A DNA stretch of 64,000 nucleotides from Planctomycetales bacterium. Lineage in GTDB: Bacteria; Planctomycetota; Planctomycetia; Pirellulales; Lacipirellulaceae. Both the position numbers and the translations under genes were made by a program. The stretch's first letter is position 1, and each line of letters begins with the position of its first letter. Positions 1 to 9,052 of this stretch are shown one piece after another. The stretch is from the NCBI GenBank assembly GCA_020427155.1, contig JAGQOW010000002.1, positions 1 to 64,000 of the forward strand, written 5' to 3'. The notes under the pieces were generated by a model. That model did not search any database. It had not been told where the DNA came from and saw only the letters and a list, made by a program, of their open reading frames with translations.

Positions 1-1647
1 GATCGACTCAGAAAGTTGGGCTGCAATGGCGCCACCTTGGGCCATGGCTTTGCGCGAGGAAACCGACGGCAGAGCTCCGAGCACTCGAATGCCCAATCCT
101 TCATCGACATCCGCAGGACCGTTGAGCCGGCGGCGGCGAAATTCAATGAGTGCCACGCCATAACAGGTTGCACAGAAGGCAGCGATGCCGCCAAGAATCG
201 CAATCGCGAAACGCTCGAAACGATTGATCTTCTCGCGAGCCTGGGCAGGCTGCATGACCCGGACCCGCTCCAACGCGGTCTCTTCTTCAACATCTTCGCT
301 ACGGAGCTTGAAATCCATCTCTCGAAGTACTTCCTGGAGTTGCTCGATCTCTGACTTCAGCAAATCGACCGAACCCGAAGTCTCGCCGTGCTGGAGCAAT
401 TCTTCCATTTTGGCATCATGCTTGGCCTGCAACTCGGCTATGTGGTTGTTGAGATTGTCGCGGCGCAACACGTACTCGGTCATCATCGAAGAGAGCTGTT
501 CGTTCGGAGCGCTCTTCAAGCGTTCGCGAATCTCAGCCTCAGCGGTCCGCTTGTATTGGGCCTCTTCTTGCTCGAGCCGTTGGTACTGCGCCTGCATCCC
601 CTTGATCTGCTTGGAGGTCCCTCCCCGAGTGGTCGCCTGCATGTGCCGAATTTGCTGGGCCATGGCGTATTTCTCGTCTCGGAAGTTCCCAATCAGCGGG
701 TCCTGAGCCAATTCGGCTTCCACGGCTTGTTGCAATGCGCTGGGGCTACGAGCCTGTTGTATGGCAACCGTCTTGTCGACTTCCAGGTCGATCAAGTCTC
801 CTTTAGCCTGTTGGATTTGAGCTTGGATGCTATGGATGTCTGTTCTGAGCATGGTAATCATCGCACCAGCCAAAGGCGTGTCGCCCCCACCCAGCTCTTT
901 CGACAAGGTCCGATATCGATCAATCTTGTCTTCCAATTCCTTCGCGGTTTGAGCGCGGAGGTCTCGAAGGGTATCTCTCGTGCCCGAATAGCGGATCTTG
1001 TCTTTGACGAGGACTTCCTGACGGTAGGCGTCGATGACCGCATCCACCACCTTAATCATGTCGCTCGCGCTTTCATCGCCATCGTAGCGAATCTCCAGAA
1101 TCTCGCCTTTGTTGGGAAAGCTGACACGTAGGCTTTCAGTCAACCAGGTCAGGGCATCTTCGCCTTCCTTAACGACTGCAGGAAGTTCGGCAATCGGCCC
1201 GCGAGCCAAAGCTGCTTTCAAAACAAACTGGCTGCGAAAAAGTGTTAGCTGAGATTGCTGGAAGAGCTCAAATTCCTTGGCTGCCATCGCGCCATAGGTA
1301 CTCTTGCCGGTTAGCGTACTCGGCTGTTTCGCTTTGAGCTCCAGGTAGGCGGTCACCGAAGAAGAGACGGGAAACAGAAACAGCAACGCAACGCCGGCAA
1401 CAAAAGCAGCCAAGGCGCCCATGAGCAGGGCCATGAGCCACTTGCGACGCAGGCAGTTGAGCAGCCAGGTTAGATCGAATGAGCCAGAGAGAATCTCGGG
1501 ACCGCGCGGAAGAACCCCCCCGGGAACCGGCGCGACCGGCATGGCGAGGGGCGGGGCGGGGATCATCGACTGGGACAACCCGCCATTGGCCATCGCTGCG
1601 GGGTACATCACTTCCGAACGCGAGATGTCAGAATCATGATTCGCCAT
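1..1647 (-). CDS. Wzz/GNVR-type polysaccharide chain-length protein, probably the N-terminal part of a tyrosine autokinase (partial, 3' end off window)
   Basis: The reverse strand from the ATG at 1645-1647 stays open for 549 codons to the window edge. After a Pro/Gly-rich cytoplasmic N-terminus comes a first membrane helix (about residues 85-110, after RKWLMALLMG), then a long periplasmic coiled-coil region rich in Glu, Gln and Lys, then a second helix (FAIAILGGIAAFCA) followed by FRRRR. The last visible stretch, GIRVLGALPSV, resembles the linker joining Wzz domains to BY-kinase (CpsD/CapB) domains, so a C-terminal kinase off the edge is likely but not seen. In this family the protein sets polymer length and works with a Wza-type outer-membrane exporter; a Wza-like gene lies at 3.9 kb. 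It follows the exosortase gene on the same strand, 321 bp away. Confidence 0.85.
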   Translation of the reverse strand, partial: MANHDSDISRSEVMYPAAMANGGLSQSMIPAPPLAMPVAPVPGGVLPRGPEILSGSFDLTWLLNCLRRKWLMALLMGALAAFVAGVALLFLFPVSSSVTAYLELKAKQPSTLTGKSTYGAMAAKEFELFQQSQLTLFRSQFVLKAALARGPIAELPAVVKEGEDALTWLTESLRVSFPNKGEILEIRYDGDESASDMIKVVDAVIDAYRQEVLVKDKIRYSGTRDTLRDLRAQTAKELEDKIDRYRTLSKELGGGDTPLAGAMITMLRTDIHSIQAQIQQAKGDLIDLEVDKTVAIQQARSPSALQQAVEAELAQDPLIGNFRDEKYAMAQQIRHMQATTRGGTSKQIKGMQAQYQRLEQEEAQYKRTAEAEIRERLKSAPNEQLSSMMTEYVLRRDNLNNHIAELQAKHDAKMEELLQHGETSGSVDLLKSEIEQLQEVLREMDFKLRSEDVEEETALERVRVMQPAQAREKINRFERFAIAILGGIAAFCATCYGVALIEFRRRRLNGPADVDEGLGIRVLGALPSVSSRKAMAQGGAIAAQLSESI

Positions 1648-1968
1648 CGAAAACCTTTCTCTTAAACCGAATGCCTGCAATCCGACTGGTTGATGTTCCC
1701 TCACACCGATCGATCCGCGAAATGGTTACCTCGTTTGCGGAACCGCTCCGACCTGAAACTTCACAAAGCTCCTTGGTCGGACTCTATCTGAAAAGTCTGG
1801 TCCCTTGGTCGAGGTCTCTCACTCGCAACTTGCGGGCCAAAGAGGGCAATACGCCCTTGTTCCCCCAAACTGGAGGACCTCCGGTTCGATCTCTGGGGTA
1901 TTCTGTTGTTCTTTCTCAACGCTTGTTGCTTCTGGGCAACAAACGAGCCAGGCAACCTTGCCCCAGGC
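1648..1968. other. 321-bp spacer between exosortase and Wzz genes
   Basis: No convincing gene is seen. The spacer carries the 5' leader of the Wzz gene on the minus strand. A short palindromic run near 1871-1881 (GGAGGACCTCC) is present, but without a T-tract it is not a convincing terminator. Confidence 0.5.
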
Positions 1969-3072
1969 CTAACTGCGTACGGCGTCAAATGCCGTATAAT
2001 CGTCCGTATCCAGCGGCACCGTGATCCTGGAGAGCAACTGCAATTCGACCCACAGGAATCCCAGCGCGACGGGCATCATCAAGAAACCCGCCCAGTCGTG
2101 GACATAATGCTTCACCGTTTCGCTCTCGGGAAACGCCATATAGAGCAGCGCCGTTGCCGTGATCCGAATCACATTGGTCAGCAAGGCAATAGGCACGGCA
2201 CTAAGCAGGATGGTCAGCCGGTCCCACCACGGTCGATTGATGATCATCGCCATCGCCACGGACATGGCACCAAAAATCGTTCCCATGCGCAGTCCGCTGC
2301 AAGCGTCGGCCACATCGAGCGGCAACTGGTCGATCATGATCCGGTTTCCGTCTCGCAGAGCAGGTACTCCGAGCAATTGCAGGGTCCACTCGCTCGACAT
2401 GGCCGCCATTTTCTGCAGAGTTAGCAGAATCGGACCCTCGATGACTGACGGCAACGGAAACATGAAGACCAAGAAGCCCAAGGGCGGACCAGCCCATCGC
2501 AGCATCGCAAAACCCCCGACCAGTTGGCAGACTCCCAGCAGGGCTCCAATATAAGTCAAGCGGTCGAGCGGGTTCATATCGATGTAAGACGCCCACAGCC
2601 GCACCAGCAAGCAAATTGCAATAATGCCCACTCCTATCCAGCGTTCGCCTGGAGCGACTTCAGTGAGTTTCGACCGGCTAATGTGATAAAGGTAGAGACA
2701 CAGCAGGATGATCACTTCGATCAATCCCATCCAGCCGGTCATTTCGAAAACGCCCATATTGGAAAGCAAGTTGGCACTCACGCAGGCCACCAGAATCGCT
2801 CCAGAAACCTGAACTTCCTTCGAGCTAAGATTCACCGTCAACCTCGAGCGAAGCCAGAACAGCACCGCTGCGAATACCGGGACAATCCAGCCGTGGGAAT
2901 ACAGATCGTTGTCCCAGAAGCTCGAAGTAAAGGTGAGCATATTCCAGTAGGCGGCCGTCAGCCCCACCACAAATGCCCCGAAGACGAACCATGCCTTCTT
3001 GTTTTCGGCGTCACTGAGTGAGTGGTCCACGGCATGGGCAGCAGGATGGAAGGCGTGGCTTGGAGTTGACAT
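1969..3072 (-). CDS. exosortase (XrtU-like), membrane transpeptidase for PEP-CTERM proteins
   Basis: A 367-residue protein with about eight hydrophobic segments. The exosortase/archaeosortase catalytic residues can be placed: Cys258 in VADACSGLRMG, Arg303 in TNVIRITATAL and His325 in KHYVHDWAGF. The family cleaves PEP-CTERM tails at the inner membrane and probably transfers the protein to another molecule. An EpsI-family gene (6063-6815) and Wza/Wzz genes are next to it, the usual company of exosortases in polysaccharide loci. Two PEP-CTERM proteins occur in the window (26002-26631 and 54883-56460). The exact subtype (XrtU or other) is inferred from the planctomycete-like context, not proven. 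The ATG at 3070-3072 is the natural start. Confidence 0.92.
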   Translation of the reverse strand: MSTPSHAFHPAAHAVDHSLSDAENKKAWFVFGAFVVGLTAAYWNMLTFTSSFWDNDLYSHGWIVPVFAAVLFWLRSRLTVNLSSKEVQVSGAILVACVSANLLSNMGVFEMTGWMGLIEVIILLCLYLYHISRSKLTEVAPGERWIGVGIIAICLLVRLWASYIDMNPLDRLTYIGALLGVCQLVGGFAMLRWAGPPLGFLVFMFPLPSVIEGPILLTLQKMAAMSSEWTLQLLGVPALRDGNRIMIDQLPLDVADACSGLRMGTIFGAMSVAMAMIINRPWWDRLTILLSAVPIALLTNVIRITATALLYMAFPESETVKHYVHDWAGFLMMPVALGFLWVELQLLSRITVPLDTDDYTAFDAVRS

Positions 3073-3941
3073 ACCGGTACTCGTGCATCGGGTGGTTACG
3101 GCTGGCGCTCAGCTGCCAGACCACTTCTGACTATCCTAGGGTGACGCGGGTCAAAAGGAAAATGCTCGTAATGGCAGAAAGCTTTGGTTAACTCAGAATA
3201 CGCCTCTTCACCTCTCGTCCCGTCAATTCCTTGCCGTCAAAAACGCCCGTTGGACGGCGCGATCACGGCCATTCTAGCCCAGAATGCCAGCTATCTCAAA
3301 ACCAAGCCGCCACGTCCTCTGACAGCTAGTTTCAAGGCTGTATTGAGAGACACTCTTGGCAACCGTTCCACTGGCGCTGCCTAGCTAGCCCAGCATCTAA
3401 CTCTGTCTCAGATCCCGAAACACAGGCCCTGGACTGGGGAGCATCGTTGGCAAATTCCATTTGTCCCGACGAGGAAGAGCTCGCTGTCGAGGATAAGCAG
3501 CTATCAGGTTTCTGTCAAATAGCCCGAGGACGTGACTTACCGAAGTGTTGGCCTGGCTAAAGCCGCGACGACCGGCCTGGAGAGCCTGCCTAGTTATTGC
3601 GGCAAAATGGAGCCAAGCAATCGCGGCTCTACCGGATCTCGCAGATTCCTATCTCGAATCACTTACTAGCCAACCACGCCAACCAAACCTGCCCATTAGG
3701 CTTCGATTGACTAAATCTATTCGCTGGCTCTATTCGCGTACTACAAATGCTAGTAATGCTGGCGCAAACACAAGCCTCACCCGGGGGGGTTTTCTCTCAA
3801 ATTGATAAGAGAGGGCAAAGTCGATGTCAAAGTTTACCGATTATAGGCATTGTAACTGTCAGTGAAACCCTGACACCTGGCGGAAGTCCGAGCCCTGCGA
3901 CCATAGCAGGCAGCCCCGAATACCTCTCGCTGTGAGAATTC
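3073..3941. promoter_or_regulatory. 869-bp divergent spacer between exosortase and Wza-like gene, with paired stem-loops
   Basis: No coding sequence is convincing here. It separates the leftward exosortase/Wzz genes from the rightward export genes, so it should hold both promoters. Near the Wza-like start are two small perfect stem-loops: TGTCAG/CTGACA at 3857-3862 and 3870-3875, and CCTGC/GCAGG at 3894-3898 and 3906-3910. They sit about 30-85 bases upstream of the start codon. No standard sigma-70 or sigma-54 promoter was clear by eye, and no known riboswitch consensus was recognised. Confidence 0.45.
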
Positions 3942-5006
3942 ATGATGAAGTCGTGCCCCCGAATCCCACTGAGAATTGGCAAAGCAATCGTCGTATGTGC
4001 GATTCTGCTCGGGGCTCCAGGATGCACGGCTTTCCTGGCGCCGCGCGAGCCCTTTCCGGCAACTCCGCCTGAGCCGCCGATCGAGAGCCCGGTACCACGG
4101 GAACTCGACAAGGTAACCTTGCCAATTTATGTGATTGAGCCGCCAGACATTCTATTGATCGAGGGGGTAAAGCTCGTTCCCAAGTCACCTCACGAGATCG
4201 AGACGTTCGATGCGCTGCTGATTCGGGTGGAAGGGGAGTTCCCCGATCAACCGATCGACGACGCCTATAGTGTCGACGCCGACGGGACTGTCAATCTTGG
4301 ACCTACCTACGGCCGGATTAAGGTTGTCAAGCTGACCATCGACGAAGCAGAAGACGAGATTCGCTCTCACCTGGCACAGATCTTGTCCGACGTAGAGGTC
4401 TCGGTTTCATTGCTGCAGTCGGCCGGCGCCCAACAAGTAACCGGCCAGCATCTGGTGGGGCCAGACGGCCGTGTCAATTTGGGGACCTACGGTTCGGTGT
4501 TTGTCGCCGGTATGACCATTGAACAGGCGCGCACTAGCATCGAAGAGCAATTATCCAAGAAACTCGAAGAACCTGAAGTGTTCGTTGACATCCTCGCTTA
4601 CAACAGCAAGGTCTATTACATCGTAACCCAGGGCGGCGGCTTTGGAGACAATGTTGCCCGACTTCCGATTACCGGCAACGAAACGGTCCTCGACGCGGTA
4701 GCTAACGTGAGCGGCATTTCGCAGGTTTCTTCCAAGAAACTGTGGATTGCCAGGCCCGCCCCCAACGAAGCGGGCTGCGAGCAGATCTTGCCAGTCAATT
4801 GGGACGATATCGCTCGCGGCGCCTCGACCGCTACGAACTACCAGCTCATGCCAGGTGACCGGTTGTATATCGCCGAAGCGCCTTACCTGAAGTTCACCAC
4901 CGTGGTTTCCAGAGTACTGCAGCCGTTCGAGTCGATCTTCGGTGCGACCTCCCTGGCAACCTCGACACTCAACCGTATTGTCCGATTCGGATTGTCCACG
5001 TTCTAA
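3942..5006 (+). CDS. Wza-like polysaccharide export lipoprotein (Poly_export/SLBB)
   Basis: 354 residues. The N-terminus has a lipoprotein signal ending at Cys28 (LLGAPGC). A first polysaccharide-export domain spans about residues 62-156 (IEPPDILLIE, then VDADGTVNLG), and a second related repeat follows (GPDGRVNLGTYGSVFVAG, about 170-218). The rest, ending in MPGDRLYIAE, resembles an SLBB region. The family forms the outer-membrane channel for capsule or exopolysaccharide and partners with Wzz-type proteins such as the one at 1-1647. It is the first of three rightward genes with an unknown secreted protein and EpsI. A second Met codon follows the first, and the ribosome-binding site is weak (GAGA). 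Confidence 0.88.
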   Translation: MMKSCPRIPLRIGKAIVVCAILLGAPGCTAFLAPREPFPATPPEPPIESPVPRELDKVTLPIYVIEPPDILLIEGVKLVPKSPHEIETFDALLIRVEGEFPDQPIDDAYSVDADGTVNLGPTYGRIKVVKLTIDEAEDEIRSHLAQILSDVEVSVSLLQSAGAQQVTGQHLVGPDGRVNLGTYGSVFVAGMTIEQARTSIEEQLSKKLEEPEVFVDILAYNSKVYYIVTQGGGFGDNVARLPITGNETVLDAVANVSGISQVSSKKLWIARPAPNEAGCEQILPVNWDDIARGASTATNYQLMPGDRLYIAEAPYLKFTTVVSRVLQPFESIFGATSLATSTLNRIVRFGLSTF

Positions 5007-5132
5007 AACTCAACCATTGCTCGTCAATCTGGTCTTATCAAACACGATTTCAAGAACCACATGCTCCTAGCGAGTCGTGAATTAACCGTGTTCGCTTGCC
5101 AATCCGTCAAGCGCAACCACAAGGAAGTTGCC

Positions 5133-5930
5133 ATGGTTTGTCACCGAAAGAAACTAATCCATTCGTCTACGGCGTGGACTGCCGCCTTGCTGGGTTTGGT
5201 TCTGGCCTCAGCCGTCAGCGGGAGCGAGATTGGTTGCCTGCCCCCTACGCCAGGTCCATGTGCGGCAGATGGCATTTGTCGACCTAATCGCGAGTCCTTC
5301 GGCTACAACCAGACTCGCTGGCGTCCATGGCCGGGAGACCCCCAGCCCAAAAAACCAACGCTCGCCGACGAACAGGCCGAGGATGTTGAAATGGAACTTG
5401 ATCCTTTCGAGCGTCCTCCCGCTGAGAAGGAGGGCAATCGGGCTCCGACTAAGACCAAGGCGCTCGAGGCTGGTACAGCGGAATCCGAAGAGAGCGAACC
5501 AGTAGAAAGCCTCCTCCCCAATCTTGACGATCAAGGCAGCCACCGCGCCATGCCATTGCCCGACGATGCTCCTCCTCCATTGCCTGAGAGTCTGAGGAAG
5601 TTTGCCATTGCTAACCGGATTGGCCACTTGGCACAGTCCAAGCCGACGCCGCCCGCCGTCAACGCGGCTACGATCGTTTCCGACATAGAGGGCTCCCGTA
5701 TCAGTCCTCGTCGGTCGGCCCTTGAACAATCACCCCGGACCAACCTGCAGCCGCCAGAACCGATCACAGCGATTATGCAGGTCGCTGCGGAACAGCACAT
5801 CAGCTATAGCACAGACCGCGACCCCGATCTGGGCCTTGTGAATCCAGCGGCTGTGGGGATCGAGCGAGGGGCCCAGCAGGCCGTCTACTTCGAAGCGTCG
5901 GATAGCCCTCCAGCGGTGCAACCCCAGTAA
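5133..5930 (+). CDS. secreted protein of unknown function in the exosortase locus
   Basis: 265 residues from the ATG at 5133, which has AAGGAAG six bases upstream; an in-frame ATG at 5061 lacks such a site. The N-terminus is a signal peptide (KLIHSS, then a Leu/Ala-rich core ending near ASAVSGS). Behind it are a few cysteines (GCLPPTPGPCAADGICRPN) and then a long, low-complexity, Pro/Glu/Ala-rich, probably disordered stretch with no recognised domain. Its place between the Wza-like gene and EpsI suggests a role in polymer export or surface attachment, but that is inference from position only. Confidence 0.7.
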   Translation: MVCHRKKLIHSSTAWTAALLGLVLASAVSGSEIGCLPPTPGPCAADGICRPNRESFGYNQTRWRPWPGDPQPKKPTLADEQAEDVEMELDPFERPPAEKEGNRAPTKTKALEAGTAESEESEPVESLLPNLDDQGSHRAMPLPDDAPPPLPESLRKFAIANRIGHLAQSKPTPPAVNAATIVSDIEGSRISPRRSALEQSPRTNLQPPEPITAIMQVAAEQHISYSTDRDPDLGLVNPAAVGIERGAQQAVYFEASDSPPAVQPQ

Positions 5931-5980
5931 ATCAAAACCAAAGGGCTTTCGCAGGGAGCGTACCGGCTCTCTGCTGTTGC

Positions 5981-6043
5981 TTGACAGTTGCCCTAGAGAC
6001 GAATACGGTTGACTTAGTACCCGTATGGTTTCGCACCGTCTCT
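5981..6043 (+). promoter_or_regulatory. candidate promoter with nested inverted repeats upstream of the EpsI gene
   Basis: A perfect TTGACA lies at 5981-5986 and a weak -10 (TACGGT) at 6004-6009, 17 bases apart. Over and just after the -10 sits a nested inverted repeat: AGAGACG (5995-6001) with CGTCTCT (6037-6043), enclosing ATACGG (6003-6008) with CCGTAT (6021-6026). It ends 19 bases before the EpsI start and could be an operator or a leader hairpin. Confidence 0.4.
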
Positions 6044-6062
6044 TGCAACGAAAGCCCCACCC

Positions 6063-6815
6063 ATGACTCGAGGATCTCTACCTCTCATTTTCGCCGCAGT
6101 ATTGATCGGCGTATTGACCTTTGTTGAAGGCTACTTCATGAAGGATCGCTGGGGCTCCCCGTCGCTAGAAGCGGGGAAACTTGGTGAGCGTTTCGACAAC
6201 GTCCCGAAAGAGATCGGCCAGTGGATAGGGCAAGATTTGCCTGTCGAAGAAATTGTGCAGAAGACCGCTGGGGCGGTCAGTTACGTCTCCCGCAACTACA
6301 CGCATACTACGACGGGCAAGCAGGTGAAGCTCTGGCTCATCGTCGGGCACTCGCGTGATATTGTTCGCCACACCCCTCAGATCTGCTACCCGGCCTCGGG
6401 ATTTCGTCAACAAGGCCCTCGACTTCGCCATCACATCGAAACTGCCGACGGCAAAGAGGCGGTTTTCTTCACTGCCAAATTTGAAAAGGAAGATGCTTTC
6501 TCGCATCAAATCGAGCGTGTGTTCTGGGCTTGGAATCACCCCGACCACGACCAATGGGATGCGCCAGAAAGTTCCAGCGGACGCGAGAACGCCAGGTTTC
6601 ACTATGGCTTGGCTCGGGCTCTCTACAAGATGTACTTCACAACGACTGTGATGAACAACGAAGAAACCGTCGACGATAGCGCAGCAGCTGAATTTGCGAA
6701 ACTGATGCTGCCGGCCGTTGATGCTGCTCTTTTCCCCAAGCAATCGCCTGCGGACTCGGAAACCGAAGGAAGTGCCGAGGAGGGTATTGTCGAGCAGCCT
6801 GGCGAGGCCGGATGA
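6063..6815 (+). CDS. EpsI family exosortase-associated protein (DUF3485)
   Basis: 250 residues: an N-terminal membrane anchor (LIFAAVLIGVLTFVEGYF), then an extracytoplasmic domain. The features SYVSRNYTH, VGHSRDIVRHTPQICYPASGFR and HQIERVFWAW match the EpsI/DUF3485 family, which either follows or is fused to exosortases. The conserved HTPQICYP cysteine segment is intact. The C-terminal 40 residues are acidic and probably flexible. Its biochemical role is unknown; it is thought to assist exosortase-linked polysaccharide export. Here it is separated from the exosortase by the Wza-like gene and an unknown gene, on the opposite strand. Confidence 0.88.
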   Translation: MTRGSLPLIFAAVLIGVLTFVEGYFMKDRWGSPSLEAGKLGERFDNVPKEIGQWIGQDLPVEEIVQKTAGAVSYVSRNYTHTTTGKQVKLWLIVGHSRDIVRHTPQICYPASGFRQQGPRLRHHIETADGKEAVFFTAKFEKEDAFSHQIERVFWAWNHPDHDQWDAPESSSGRENARFHYGLARALYKMYFTTTVMNNEETVDDSAAAEFAKLMLPAVDAALFPKQSPADSETEGSAEEGIVEQPGEAG

Positions 6816-6930
6816 TCTCTCCCCCAGAGATTGCAGTCAGGTGCATGCCAAACAGCGTTCTGCCATAGAGTCGACCGGTGCGGGGATGCGGTTGTCGGCT
6901 CTCTAGTCGATAGTTGCCTGCCGCAAGGCG

Positions 6931-7200
6931 TTACCAACGACGCCCACCGCCACGATCTGCCTTCGGCCGAGCTTCATTGACGGTAATTGTGCGGCCGTCA
7001 ATCTCACGACCATTAAGAACGTCAATCGCCGCGCGCGCTTCATCATCGTTGCTCATCGTCACAAAGGCAAAGCCCCGCGGACGGCCCGTTTCTCGATCGT
7101 TGATAATCGCGACTTCCTCTACCTGCCCGTGCGCAGCGAATTCGCTATGCAACGTATCCTGAGTCGTATTATAAGACAGATTACCCACATACAATTTCAT
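6931..7200 (-). CDS. single-RRM RNA-binding protein
   Basis: 89 residues, starting at the ATG at 7198-7200 with GGAG upstream. Both RRM signatures are clear: RNP2 (LYVGNLSY) at the N-terminus and RNP1 (RGFAFVTM) near residue 45. The tail is short and Gly/Arg-rich (KADRGGGRRW). These small bacterial RRM proteins, common in cyanobacteria and planctomycetes, bind single-stranded RNA and are often linked to stress or cold. It stands alone, convergent with the EpsI gene. Confidence 0.92.
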   Translation of the reverse strand: MKLYVGNLSYNTTQDTLHSEFAAHGQVEEVAIINDRETGRPRGFAFVTMSNDDEARAAIDVLNGREIDGRTITVNEARPKADRGGGRRW

Positions 7201-7965
7201 CACTAAGGCTCCACACACACGGCTGGCTTAAAGAATCAACTTCGAGTCCTGCAAAGTCACTAAGTAGATCACAAAAACCGGCCAAACATCAAGGCTGGTG
7301 AGAGAGGCAAAACGGCTGCCGCAAACAACATTACGCTAGCCAGATTCAACCATCTCTCGCCCACGATACGGATTTTTGTTCTAACGCCAAGTGAACTTTT
7401 GCTGACGGCGTCAGCTAGCCACTTCATTGTAGCGTCCTGTCGCACCACGTCGAGAACGACTACAAGAGAAAAAACCCCTATAAAACCAGCCTCCGGCATT
7501 CTTGGAGCCCCATTCATGTGTATCCCCGGGCAAGATGTTCCGGTTCGTTTTTTCTCTGTTTTCCCAAAAATACGCGATCTGTTTTCAGGCCAACGCCAAT
7601 GGCCAGTCAGCTACGCTTACGAATCAGTTCGAGGCCATCAAATGGGGCCTTCTACTGCATAGGTGACAACCCTACAGCTTCTAGACCTTGGCAAACGCGT
7701 CTTGCCATATCAGTTCCTGCTGGCAAGAAGCTGTCGCAAAAACTCAATGGCCGGTTAAGCAGAAAGGATGCCTAGTCGAGACTTTCCAGCCAAATCGTGT
7801 GCGCATGGGGCATGCTAGCACGGCATACAAGCTCAAATTACAGCAGCAAGCAATCGACATGAGATTCTCATCTTTACTCCGTTTGCGAAAACGAATTACA
7901 CTCCGTTGCGACCCACGCCGGTGTGAATCTCCACTTGGCTTGTATTTTCTCAGGGAGCCATTTCG
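7201..7965. other. 765-bp spacer; one doubtful small membrane-protein frame on the minus strand
   Basis: The only candidate is 7269-7517 on the minus strand (82 codons), with two hydrophobic stretches (GFIGVFSLVVVLDVV and LASVMLFAAAVLPLSPALM). Its codon third positions look random and no family is recognised, so it is not called as a gene. The spacer should contain the leaders of the RRM gene and of the binding protein at 7966. No RNA gene was recognised. Confidence 0.4.
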
Positions 7966-8976
7966 ATGTCGAAGAACGTATCTGTCTATCTACTTTTCGC
8001 CCTGATGGGCGCCTGGTTTGCATTCGCCGCGACAGCTTCTGCCGCGAACAACGATGGTCGGGTGACGCTCGATCCGAACTTGCCAATTTACCGTCCCCAG
8101 GCGAGCCTCCAGGGCGAATTGAAACTAGGCGGATCGAACACTATGTCCCATGTCGGGGCAGTATGGGCTGATAGCTTCAAGCGGTTTTATCCCGAAGTGA
8201 AGATATCGATTGCCCTGTTTGGCTCTCGCCAAGCAGTTACATCGGTGCAATCTGGAGAAACCCACATCGGATTGCTCAGCCGATCGATACGGCGCGACGA
8301 AGTCGAAGACTTTGCCAAGGCTCTGGGTTATCCGCCCACGGTGCTCACTCCCTGCCTCGAACGAGCTGCAGTGTATGTCCATCAGAGCAATCCGATCCGC
8401 GGACTCACTTTTGCCCAAATCGACGCCATTTATTCGCCCAAACCACTCCGTGGAGCAGCCAAACCGATTCGTAACTGGGGTGAATTGGGTTTAAGCGGCT
8501 CGCTCGCGTCTAAGCAGATCACTGCCCACGGACGCGAAAGCGAAACCGGTTCCCAAGTGTTCTTCCAAGAAGCCATCATGCTGGGAGGAGCGATGCGTGG
8601 CGATCTGAAGGAACACGCGTCGAATCAAGAATTGCTCAAAGCGCTTGCCGAAGATCCCACAGGCATTGCCTTTGCCGGCATGTCGTACGATTCGCCTGGC
8701 GTACGAGCCGTACCCCTGGCTTTCGCCGAGGGGGACCCGTTCGTCGAAATCAATTCAGCCGAAGCCGATCGCGGCCTATACCCGCTGGTTCGCCGACTGC
8801 AACTGGTAGTGAATCACAATCCGCAGCAAAAGCTCAACCCGCTCCAGCAGGAATTCGTCAAATACGCATTTAGTCGACAGGGCCAAGAGGACGTAGTGAA
8901 GGCAGGCTTTCAAGCCATTCCTGCTCCACCTGCGCGAGTGGCACTTGACGCGATCGGCCTGGGCGTTGCCCGTTAG
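7966..8976 (+). CDS. PstS-like phosphate-type substrate-binding protein
   Basis: 336 residues with a Sec signal (VYLLFALMGAWFAFAATASAA). The mature part has the layout of the PstS/PBP-like-2 family: LGGSNTMSHVGAVWADSF at the start, QSGETHIGLLSRSI, then a hinge and GRESETGSQVFFQEA, and IAFAGMSYDSPGVRAVPL in the second lobe. The family binds phosphate or similar oxyanions in the periplasm for ABC uptake. No pstC, pstA, pstB or phoU is adjacent, so this is an orphan copy that may be a sensor or scavenging protein. A secreted PDZ protein follows 76 bases downstream. Confidence 0.85.
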   Translation: MSKNVSVYLLFALMGAWFAFAATASAANNDGRVTLDPNLPIYRPQASLQGELKLGGSNTMSHVGAVWADSFKRFYPEVKISIALFGSRQAVTSVQSGETHIGLLSRSIRRDEVEDFAKALGYPPTVLTPCLERAAVYVHQSNPIRGLTFAQIDAIYSPKPLRGAAKPIRNWGELGLSGSLASKQITAHGRESETGSQVFFQEAIMLGGAMRGDLKEHASNQELLKALAEDPTGIAFAGMSYDSPGVRAVPLAFAEGDPFVEINSAEADRGLYPLVRRLQLVVNHNPQQKLNPLQQEFVKYAFSRQGQEDVVKAGFQAIPAPPARVALDAIGLGVAR

Positions 8977-9052
8977 TTTCTCAATCGATTCTTATCCTCT
9001 GTAATCCCAGTATCACCGCTTCTCCGAGAAAAGCATTGTGGAAGGCACTCTC

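Noticed and set aside
3740..3800. A GCAAACA...GCCTCACCCGGGGG stretch that recalls part of the cyclic-di-GMP-I riboswitch core
   Set aside because: The conserved tetraloop-receptor parts and the two-arm layout are not present; likeness is too short to claim.
7269..7517. An 82-codon minus-strand frame with two hydrophobic stretches
   Set aside because: Codon third positions look random, there is no family and only a weak start; it stays a doubtful candidate in the spacer note.
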